Below the pieces are notes generated by a model that was not told where the DNA came from, searched no databases, and worked only from the letters and a program-made list of their open reading frames with translations. A stretch of DNA of 64,000 bases from Lacinutrix sp. WUR7 (GTDB taxonomy: Bacteria; Bacteroidota; Bacteroidia; Flavobacteriales; Flavobacteriaceae): assembly GCF_016864015.1 (NCBI RefSeq), contig NZ_CP045067.1, positions 1,523,001-1,587,000 on the forward strand, given 5' to 3'. The stretch's first letter is position 1; each line of letters starts with the position of its first letter. The translations under genes were made by a program, and so were the position numbers. Positions 57,116-64,000 of the stretch are shown piece after piece.

Positions 57116-59962
57116 TTAGAATTTATAAGAATAGCCTAAAGATATTTCTGTTCCAGGAGAACGTAATTGATAAATTTGATCTGCAGCTTTATAAGATTCA
57201 TAAACACTTTCTCTGTCTGAACCTAAAAGGTTAGATACTTTAAAATCGATTGCCGAGTTTTTGTCTTTACCAAATGCTTTGTTAAGCGTAAAGTTTAAAC
57301 TATGAAATGGTTTTGTGTAAACATCGGTTACATAACCATTACCTACAACCTCTAATGTTTTTCCTTGTACATTATAATATAATCCAGCTCTAAAAGCTTT
57401 CTCGTCATTACCGTAGTCTAAACCAACATTAATTAATAACGGAGATTGCCCTTGCATGTTTCTCGTGTCCTTAATGTTTTCACCAGCTCTAGCGGCAGCT
57501 AATCTTGTACCGTACTCTTTGTCGGTCATTTTTAACTTAGAATCGATTACAGATACATTCGCATTAAAACGTAAATGTTCTAAAGCATTAGCAATAAAAC
57601 CTAATGCTTGTCTAAATTCAACTTCTGCTCCCAATACGCGAGCATCACCTGTATTTGTAACCGTTATTTGGTTAGATGCCTGTGGAAAAGATACTAATTC
57701 GATAGGATCTTTAAAATCTTTATAGAAACCACTTACCGCGATCATTTGTCCTTTTTCTCTGAAAACCTCATAACGTAAATCGAAATTATTGATATAGGAA
57801 GGTTTTACATTATCGAAGGTATTGTTATCTAATCCTCCAATAAAAAATCTATTGGTAGTAGGATCATAAACTTGTGCAGTAGATGCTTCTTTAAAAGAAG
57901 GTCTTGCAGTAGTTCGTGAGTAAGAACCTCTAAAGTTTGTTTTATCGGAAACTGCATATATTAAGTTTGCAGATGGGAAAAAATCAAAAGCATCAATGGT
58001 GTTTTCACCAACTACAGCACCTGCATTGGTAACACCTGTGTAATAGAGGTCAAATTTTTCAGTTCTTAAACCTATAATCGCTTTTAATTTCTCTGTCGGG
58101 TTAAATTCGTTTGAAATATATAAAGAACCAACATTGTATTCTCCTTCGTAAGCATTTTTAGCGTCAAATGCATTGTTAGGATCTAAAAAAGTACCTTCTT
58201 GAGATGCTGGCGTCCATAAGTTTTCTTCCGCTAAAAGCGTATTTACATCTCCGTTTAAAACGGTTTGATTGGTTACATCAAAGATGTATTGGTCGGTGCT
58301 AAAATCACGATATTTAAACGTGTATCCACCACCAACTTTTAATTTAGCAGGTCTATTAAATAATTCGTATTTCTTACTTAGATTTACGTTTCCTACCCAA
58401 CTTTCTTCAGATAAAGTTCTCCAAACTCTTAACGGGCTTCCAACAGAACTTGCATCAATTTGGTATTCGGTATTACCTGCATTTTCTAATATTCTTAAAG
58501 GAGTAGTTCTATGATCTTTATCTAATACTCTAGAAAAAGAAGGAGAAAATACCCAGTCTAATTTTATATCGGAATTAGCATCTAAAGAATGATCACCTGC
58601 AACTGCAAAGTTTGTAATCGATCTTTCGGTATATAGAAGTACATCATTAGTACCATCTAATAAACCAGAACCATTTTGAGCTTCACTAATTACTTGGTCA
58701 AATTTACCAGCAGTAGATTCTCCGTTTTGAATATGTAAAGCAGTTAGTTTGTATTTTGATTTATCGGTTTTATACGCTAAACCAACTAAACCATTTAATA
58801 ACACTTCGTTTTGACCAATAGTTCCTTCGACTGTACGATCTATAACCAAACCATTAAAGGTGTTTTCAGAATGTCTTGTGTAAGAACCATCTTTGGTGTC
58901 TTCGTAAAGCGTGGTTTTGTTTTTATAAGATAGGGATGCTTGGTATCCAATTTTATTGTTGTCACCAACTTCATATTGATTTCCTAATGTGAAACCAAAG
59001 TCATAATTCACGCCACTATTTTCAGCCTCTGCTCCCAATTGAGAATCAAATCTACTGGTAAGAGATGTTAAAAGTTGCTTGTTTTCAAATGTTCCAGGAA
59101 TTGGTTGGTATCTATTAATAGGTCTATTACGTGCTCCATTGTCGTATCCTAAGAAATCCGATTTACTACCATTATAGTTTAAATAACTATCTTTTAAGTG
59201 CATGTTAGGGTTGTAAGAAGCGCCAAGAGAAACAGAGTATTCTTCTTTTGTTGGAAAATCTTTAGTAACCACATTAACAATACCACCTGTAAAATCTGCT
59301 GGATATTCTGCTGCTGCAGATTTAATTACAATAACATTATCGATAATGTTTGTTGGAAAAATATCCATTGGAATTGTATTTCTATCTGGATCTAAACCAG
59401 GAATATCTACGCCATTTAAAATAGATTTAGTATAACGATCACCAAGACCACGAACATAAACATATTTACCGCCTTCTACAGAAACTCCAGGTACGCTTTT
59501 TACTGCAGAAGCAATATTACTTGCACCCGTTTTTTTAATAGTTTGCGCAGAAAGACCATCTAATAAGTTGGCAGATTTTTTTTGAAAATTTAATACTGCA
59601 TTTTCGGTATTTCTTTTAATCGATGTGGATACAACAACCATTTCTAAAGTATTGGCAGACAGAGTGACATCTAGTGTTACTACTTCGTCAGCGCTAATCA
59701 CAACATCTGTAATTTCTTGGGTATTATACCCTACAAAAGAAAAGATTAAAGTGTGCGTTCCTTCGCTTAAATCCAAATCATACTTACCATCAAAATCTGA
59801 AGCAGTACCAGTAGTTGTTCCTTTTACTAAAATATTTGCAAATGCAAGAGGTTCGGAAAAATCGCCATCCATTACAATACCAGCTACTTTACCAGTTTGC
59901 GCAAAAGCAATGCAAGATATAAATAGGATTAGTATGCTGATAAGATATTTTGAGTTTTTCAT
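57116..59962 (-). CDS. TonB-dependent outer-membrane receptor with CarboxypepD-like N-domain
   Basis: A 948-residue receptor. The signal peptide (MKNSKYLISILILFISCIAFAQ) is followed by a carboxypeptidase-regulatory-like domain (about 22-110: KVAGIVMDGDFSEPLAFANI), a TonB plug (about 115-240: GASNIASAVKSVPGVSVEGG, YVYVRGLGDRYTKSILNG, AEYPADFTGGIVNVVTKDFP) and a 22-strand-type barrel ending in an aromatic SYKF. This type often works without a SusD partner. The gene upstream, 132 bases away on the same strand, codes for a beta-helix lipoprotein that could serve as its surface partner. The transported substrate is unknown. A hairpin lies in the gap. Confidence 0.92.
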   Translation of the reverse strand: MKNSKYLISILILFISCIAFAQTGKVAGIVMDGDFSEPLAFANILVKGTTTGTASDFDGKYDLDLSEGTHTLIFSFVGYNTQEITDVVISADEVVTLDVTLSANTLEMVVVSTSIKRNTENAVLNFQKKSANLLDGLSAQTIKKTGASNIASAVKSVPGVSVEGGKYVYVRGLGDRYTKSILNGVDIPGLDPDRNTIPMDIFPTNIIDNVIVIKSAAAEYPADFTGGIVNVVTKDFPTKEEYSVSLGASYNPNMHLKDSYLNYNGSKSDFLGYDNGARNRPINRYQPIPGTFENKQLLTSLTSRFDSQLGAEAENSGVNYDFGFTLGNQYEVGDNNKIGYQASLSYKNKTTLYEDTKDGSYTRHSENTFNGLVIDRTVEGTIGQNEVLLNGLVGLAYKTDKSKYKLTALHIQNGESTAGKFDQVISEAQNGSGLLDGTNDVLLYTERSITNFAVAGDHSLDANSDIKLDWVFSPSFSRVLDKDHRTTPLRILENAGNTEYQIDASSVGSPLRVWRTLSEESWVGNVNLSKKYELFNRPAKLKVGGGYTFKYRDFSTDQYIFDVTNQTVLNGDVNTLLAEENLWTPASQEGTFLDPNNAFDAKNAYEGEYNVGSLYISNEFNPTEKLKAIIGLRTEKFDLYYTGVTNAGAVVGENTIDAFDFFPSANLIYAVSDKTNFRGSYSRTTARPSFKEASTAQVYDPTTNRFFIGGLDNNTFDNVKPSYINNFDLRYEVFREKGQMIAVSGFYKDFKDPIELVSFPQASNQITVTNTGDARVLGAEVEFRQALGFIANALEHLRFNANVSVIDSKLKMTDKEYGTRLAAARAGENIKDTRNMQGQSPLLINVGLDYGNDEKAFRAGLYYNVQGKTLEVVGNGYVTDVYTKPFHSLNFTLNKAFGKDKNSAIDFKVSNLLGSDRESVYESYKAADQIYQLRSPGTEISLGYSYKF

Positions 59963-59977
59963 TTAGTTTTCTATAAG

Positions 59978-60005
59978 AGCAACTGCTCGAGAAAGAGCAG
60001 TTGCT
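59978..60005 (-). other. Strong hairpin in the beta-helix/TonB receptor gap
   Basis: AGCAACTGCTC and GAGCAGTTGCT form a perfect 11-bp stem over GAGAAA, 16 bases upstream of the receptor start. No T run follows on the minus strand, so it is not a standard terminator; a processing or stability element is possible. Confidence 0.5.
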
Positions 60006-60094
60006 AGATTTATGTTTTTAATTAATTAAAACAAGTTTTTGTTTAAGAGAAACAACTAAATATTCTTAGTCATTACTAATTAATAATACTGTGA

Positions 60095-61375
60095 TTATAG
60101 ACTTATTCCACCAGTAGAAATAGCGAATGTCCAGCTTAATACAGATGCATCTGCACCAACAGTATTAGCGCCAGAAGAAACTGCTGTAGCTTCTGAACCA
60201 AAACCAGTAACAGTTACCGTAGTTGCTTTGTTAACAAAAATATCTTCAACAGCAGTAACTGCAGTAGGAAGTACTATTTCCCAATCGCTAAAAGAAATAA
60301 GACCGCTATTATAGTTTGTAGCAACACCATCGTTGTCTAATTCTACATCCGATTCATCTCCAAAACCATAAGCGTATATATTGTTAGATGCTATTTGCGC
60401 ATTGTCTCTGTAATCTGCATATTCCGAGTTTAAAGAACCATTTCCAATTAATGTTAAGTCTTGTATTACACAAGCACCATTAATAGAACCAGCAGGACCA
60501 TCAATTTCTAATGCGTGATCTGAATTTACTCCTAAAGCAACAATAGCATTGGTGATAGTACCAGAATATGCTTCATCGATATCAATACCATCATCACCTT
60601 GTGCCCATACTAATAAGTTAGAAGCGCTTACGGTACCACCAAAAAATTCAATACCGTCATCTTTGTTAGCAATAACTTCAATGTGATCTAAAGTAGTACC
60701 AGAACCAACACCACCAAGTGTTAATCCGTTAATTTCATTTCCTTCTCCTAATAAAGAACCTCCATGACGAATAGAAACATATCTAATTATTCCTGAGTTT
60801 TGATCATCGATAGCGCCTCCATCTCCAGGGCCATATAATCCAAATGTATCACTAGCAGGAATACCTTCAATTTGTTTTTCAGTTACATCACCAGAAAGTG
60901 AAGAAGTAGCATTTCCTAATACAATGATTCCTCCCCAAAGTCCAATGTTGTTTTCGTCTAAGTTTGTTCCAGCAGTTTCTCCAATAGCAATGTTGTCTGC
61001 TTCTGAAGTAAAAATAATAGGCTGAGAAGTTGTTCCTTCAGCAATAAGCATTCCTCCTCTAGCTACAATTAAAGCAGAAGATAAAGATCCTGTACCTGCA
61101 CGACCTTTAATAATTGTTCCTGGCTCAATAGTTAAAGTAACTCCTTCTTGAACTACTACTTTTCTATCTAATATATAGCATTTGTCTGCAGTCCAAGTTT
61201 CATTTACAGCAATACCTCCTGATTTTACTATACAGGCATCGTCATTATCATCACCACCATTATTGTTGTAATTGTTAGTTACTTCTTCAATTACAATAGG
61301 AGTGTCGTCATCTTCTATACAAGAAGTGAAACCTAAAGCCAATACTGCTAAAGCAGATACGAATAATTTTTTCAT
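60095..61375 (-). CDS. Right-handed beta-helix lipoprotein
   Basis: A 426-residue lipoprotein: MKKLFVSALAVLALGFTSC has a lipobox with Cys19, then acidic residues (IEDDDTPI) that can direct surface export and an Asn/Asp-rich linker (NNYNNNGGDDNDD). The rest is repetitive beta-sequence with Gly/Asp turns (IEPGTIIKGRAGTGSLSSAL, IGLWGGIIVLGNATSSLSGD, IEFFGGTVSASNLLVWAQGD), typical of a right-handed parallel beta-helix. Such proteins are often mislabelled multidrug transporters. It is directly upstream of the TonB receptor on the same strand and probably works with it. Substrate unknown; no T9SS tail. Confidence 0.82.
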   Translation of the reverse strand: MKKLFVSALAVLALGFTSCIEDDDTPIVIEEVTNNYNNNGGDDNDDACIVKSGGIAVNETWTADKCYILDRKVVVQEGVTLTIEPGTIIKGRAGTGSLSSALIVARGGMLIAEGTTSQPIIFTSEADNIAIGETAGTNLDENNIGLWGGIIVLGNATSSLSGDVTEKQIEGIPASDTFGLYGPGDGGAIDDQNSGIIRYVSIRHGGSLLGEGNEINGLTLGGVGSGTTLDHIEVIANKDDGIEFFGGTVSASNLLVWAQGDDGIDIDEAYSGTITNAIVALGVNSDHALEIDGPAGSINGACVIQDLTLIGNGSLNSEYADYRDNAQIASNNIYAYGFGDESDVELDNDGVATNYNSGLISFSDWEIVLPTAVTAVEDIFVNKATTVTVTGFGSEATAVSSGANTVGADASVLSWTFAISTGGISL

Positions 61376-61577
61376 TAGAATTTGTTTTAAATTGTAATTT
61401 TTTGAGTTAAATATTTTTTAGCAAAGAAACTCCAACTGTGTAAAGTTGGTGTTAACTACAGGTTAAAGAAGCGTAATAAAACCGTTAGCTTAATGTTATG
61501 AGATTTACATATTATTTTTATTTGGAAATAATTTCTTAACACTAAAAATGTATCTTGCAAAAGATAAAATTGATATG

Positions 61578-62924
61578 ATGAACTGGGAACAACTACTCTC
61601 TTTAAAGCGCTTTGGCGATACCAACAAAAGATTAAGAAAGGAACAAGACGAAACCCGTTTGGGTTTTGAGGTAGATTACGATCGTATAATCTTTTCTTCA
61701 GAATTTAGAAGCCTTCAAGATAAAACACAAGTAATACCGCTTTCGCAAACCGATTTTGTTCACACGCGCTTAACACATAGTTTAGAAGTTAGTGTTGTTG
61801 CAAGATCCTTAGGAAGACAAGTAGGAAGAAAATTACTAGAGAAATATCCGCACTTACAAAATATTCACGGATACCAAGCAAATGATTTTGGAGCCATAGT
61901 AGCCTCTGCAGCATTAGCACATGATATTGGAAATCCGCCTTTTGGACATTCGGGAGAGAAGGCTATTGGGGAGTTTTTTAAAACAGGAGCAGGGAAACAG
62001 TATAAAGAAAGCCTTACCGCAAAAGAATATCAAGATTTATGTGATTTTGAAGGTAATGCAAACGGTTTTAAAATAGTTACAGAAAATAGAGAAGGACGAC
62101 AAGGTGGTTTGCGTTTAAGTTATGCAACCCTTGGTGCTTTTATGAAATACCCAAAAGAATCTTTGCCTAAAAAACCAACAAAACATATTGCAGATAAAAA
62201 ATACGGCTTTTTTCAAAGTGAAAAAGAAGCCTTTTTAGATGTAGCAAATGAGCTTGGTTTAATTAGTAGAAGTAAAACAGATGTTAGTTTTTCGCGTCAT
62301 CCTTTAGCTTTTCTTGTAGAAGCTGCAGATGATATTTGTTACACTATTATTGATTTTGAAGACGGAATTAATTTAGGGCTTATTCAAGAGGAGTACGCTT
62401 TAGAGTATTTAATTAATCTAGTTAGAGAAACCATAAACACCAAAAAGTACCACCAATTAAGTAATACGCAAGATCGAATTAGCTATTTAAGAGCATTGGC
62501 TATTAATACACTTATTAATGAAGCTGTTGCTATTTTTATTGCCAATGAAGAAGCGATACTGAATGATGAATTTAAAATCGCTTTGTTAGATAAAAGTAAA
62601 TATGAAGCGCAAATAAACGATATCATTAAAATAAGTGTCGATAATGTATATCAATCTATAGAAGTGGTAGATAAAGAGATTTCAGGCTATCAAGTTTTAA
62701 ATACCTTATTGAGTGTTTACACAAAAGCCATTAATAATAATTATAATGGAACTCCTACTAATTACGATACACTTGTACTTAAGCGATTGCCTAAAGTGAT
62801 TAATTTAAATGAAGATAATTTATACTTAAGATTATTGAGTATTTGTAATTATGTTTCCTTGCTTTCAGATAGCAAAGCCATTATGGTTTATAAGAAAATT
62901 AAAGGATTAAGCTTTAACATATAA
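61578..62924 (+). CDS. dgt: Deoxyguanosinetriphosphate triphosphohydrolase (dGTPase)
   Basis: A 448-residue HD-domain enzyme that splits dNTPs to nucleoside and triphosphate. The HD motif is present: HTRLTHSLEVSVVAR near the N-terminal third, ALAHDIGNPPFGHSGE with the HD pair, and AADDICYTIIDFEDG for the last metal ligand. Homologues begin MNWEQLLSLKRFGD, so I chose the ATG at 61578; an upstream ATG at 61548 would add MYLAKDKIDM and is less likely. Together with the nrdBA operon and dCMP deaminase it helps set dNTP pools. Single plus-strand gene, followed by the M36 protease gene. Confidence 0.92.
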   Translation: MNWEQLLSLKRFGDTNKRLRKEQDETRLGFEVDYDRIIFSSEFRSLQDKTQVIPLSQTDFVHTRLTHSLEVSVVARSLGRQVGRKLLEKYPHLQNIHGYQANDFGAIVASAALAHDIGNPPFGHSGEKAIGEFFKTGAGKQYKESLTAKEYQDLCDFEGNANGFKIVTENREGRQGGLRLSYATLGAFMKYPKESLPKKPTKHIADKKYGFFQSEKEAFLDVANELGLISRSKTDVSFSRHPLAFLVEAADDICYTIIDFEDGINLGLIQEEYALEYLINLVRETINTKKYHQLSNTQDRISYLRALAINTLINEAVAIFIANEEAILNDEFKIALLDKSKYEAQINDIIKISVDNVYQSIEVVDKEISGYQVLNTLLSVYTKAINNNYNGTPTNYDTLVLKRLPKVINLNEDNLYLRLLSICNYVSLLSDSKAIMVYKKIKGLSFNI

Positions 62925-62951
62925 GATTTTTTTTTATAGGAACACTTTCTT

Positions 62952-62959
62952 TATATTTG
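62952..62959 (+). promoter_or_regulatory. Probable -7 promoter box of the second M36 protease
   Basis: TATATTTG is an exact TAnnTTTG match 44 bases before the ATG at 63004. Confidence 0.55.
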
Positions 62960-63003
62960 TTAACTTAAAAAAGAAATTATAATCAATTATATTTAAAAAA
63001 ACT

Positions 63004-64000
63004 ATGAAAAATAACTACTTTAAAGTATGCTCTGTTATGGTATTCCTATTTGTGGTCCAGATTGGGTTTGCACAAAAGGCATTACAGGAATCGCCAAATG
63101 GGCAACTTATTAAATCTTTTTTAAATACCGAAAAGAATGCTTATAACTTAACAGAAAGTGATGTTCAGGATTTATTTGTTACCAATGAATATTTTTCTAA
63201 AAACTCTAAAATTACGCATGTTTATGTCAACCAGGCATATAGAGGTGTGAAAATTCATAATGCAATTTCTAGTATTTCTATTAAAGGCGGGAAAGTTTCT
63301 TATTTCGCAAATAGTTTTATTTCTAATATTTCCAGTAAAATAAACAGTATTACTCCAAGTTTAAACGCAGCAATTGCTATTGAAAAAGCAGCTACGTATT
63401 TTAACTTAGGAAATATTTCTGGATTAGAAATAACAAGCGCTAACGGTAACGATTATGTGTTTACTAATGGTGGTATTTCTAAAGTTGAAATTCCTGTTAG
63501 TTTGGTTTATACTCCTACAGAAGATGGTAGTTTAAAATTATCATGGGATTTAAGTATTCATACTACCAATGGGAAAGATTGGTGGAGTGTACGTATAGAT
63601 GCTATGAATGGTGAAATAGTAGAAAAAAATAATTGGATTTTAACCTGTAATTTTGGTGATGCAAATCACGAAAATCACAGTCATAATACTAAGGTTGTTG
63701 AAAAAGAAAACACCTTTAGCTTATTTAAACCAAATTATTTAATTTCAGATGGTTCCCAATATAACGTTGTAGGTATTCCAAACGAAAGCCCAATTGATGG
63801 TGGTAGATCTTTAATAAGTGATCCAGCAAACGCTATTGCATCTCCTTATGGATGGCATGATATTGATGGTGCCTCAGGAGCAGAATACATGTTGACACGT
63901 GGAAACAATGTATGGGCAAAAGAAGATGTTAATGGAGACGATGGTATCGGATCTTCACCTAATTCTACTAGTTTAAACTTTGATTATCCTTTAAACTTAA
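63004..64000 (+). CDS. M36 (fungalysin-like) metalloprotease, N-terminal part (cut by window)
   Basis: The frame opens at the ATG at 63004 and is unbroken to the right edge (332 residues visible). The signal peptide (MKNNYFKVCSVMVFLFVVQIGFAQ) is followed by a FTP-type propeptide (about 40-215: VTNEYFSKNSKITHVYVNQA, VKIHNAISSISIKGGKVSYF, WWSVRIDAMNGEIVEKNNW) and by the start of the catalytic domain (DPANAIASPYGWHDIDGASG near residue 278, the usual M36 entry). The HExxH site would be beyond the window. It resembles the M36 protease at 34287 in plan but not closely in sequence, so it is a second member and not a recent copy. Confidence 0.88.
   Translation, partial: MKNNYFKVCSVMVFLFVVQIGFAQKALQESPNGQLIKSFLNTEKNAYNLTESDVQDLFVTNEYFSKNSKITHVYVNQAYRGVKIHNAISSISIKGGKVSYFANSFISNISSKINSITPSLNAAIAIEKAATYFNLGNISGLEITSANGNDYVFTNGGISKVEIPVSLVYTPTEDGSLKLSWDLSIHTTNGKDWWSVRIDAMNGEIVEKNNWILTCNFGDANHENHSHNTKVVEKENTFSLFKPNYLISDGSQYNVVGIPNESPIDGGRSLISDPANAIASPYGWHDIDGASGAEYMLTRGNNVWAKEDVNGDDGIGSSPNSTSLNFDYPLNL

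Overview
This is a window of AT-rich bacterial chromosome from a member of the Bacteroidota, almost certainly family Flavobacteriaceae. The signs are class-typical genes (DUF983, DUF4286, DUF3109, HTTM protein, OlsF-type ornithine lipid synthase, NrdB with an N-terminal ATP-cone), secreted proteases with type IX secretion (T9SS) C-terminal sorting domains, a TonB receptor with a carboxypeptidase-regulatory-like N-domain, promoters of the TAnnTTTG type, and little Shine-Dalgarno sequence. I would not name a genus. The window cuts a TetR gene at the left edge and an M36 metalloprotease gene at the right edge.

Layout. 1-5.4 kb: TetR and AraC regulators, a methyltransferase, DUF983, a small lipoprotein, a secreted protein and a TlpA-like thioredoxin lipid/periplasm protein. 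5.4-9.7 kb: mfd, a repeat-bearing intergenic region and a TerB-like protein. 9.7-13 kb: a compact four-gene minus-strand cassette (coiled-coil protein, roadblock/longin-like protein, Ras-like GTPase, hybrid histidine kinase). 13-18 kb: fbp divergent from GNAT-aspartokinase, then olsF. 17.8-22 kb: ArsR, two LEA-like proteins, VOC, DUF1801, a membrane protein and a 2-hydroxyacid dehydrogenase. 22-31 kb: housekeeping run mgtE, rsmA, DUF4286, GNAT, TPR, serS, HTTM, ribF. 31-37 kb: two divergent T9SS metalloproteases. 37-44.7 kb: pth, rplY, prs, tRNA-Leu(CAA), HupE-like, dCMP deaminase, ctpA, a REPIN-like insertion, a small flavoprotein, MarC and DUF3109. 44.7-51.2 kb: a LytTR/LytS two-component pair and nrdB-nrdA. 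51.3-52.7 kb: an isolated unrecognised gene. 52.7-57 kb: phosphate transporter plus phosphate-type porin with a structured leader, and a YwqK-like protein. 57-61.4 kb: TonB receptor and beta-helix lipoprotein. 61.5-64 kb: dgt and a partial M36 protease.

How genes work together. dNTP supply is represented three times (dCMP deaminase, class I RNR, dGTPase). Phosphate crosses the outer membrane through the porin and the inner membrane through the Pit protein, which carries a PhoU-like tail. LytTR and LytS form a two-component system whose likely operator (18-bp direct repeats, 21-bp period) sits in its own upstream region.

Most worth a second look: the GTPase/roadblock/coiled-coil/kinase cassette; a 15-bp perfect inverted repeat around an intrinsic terminator in the leader of the phosphate operon; the LytTR-type repeats next to a promoter-terminator pair with no ORF between (candidate small RNA); a REPIN-like insertion flanked by a 51-bp duplication that kept both convergent genes intact; and two intergenic hairpin elements whose closing stems covary. 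All assignments were made by eye from sequence; no database search was run.
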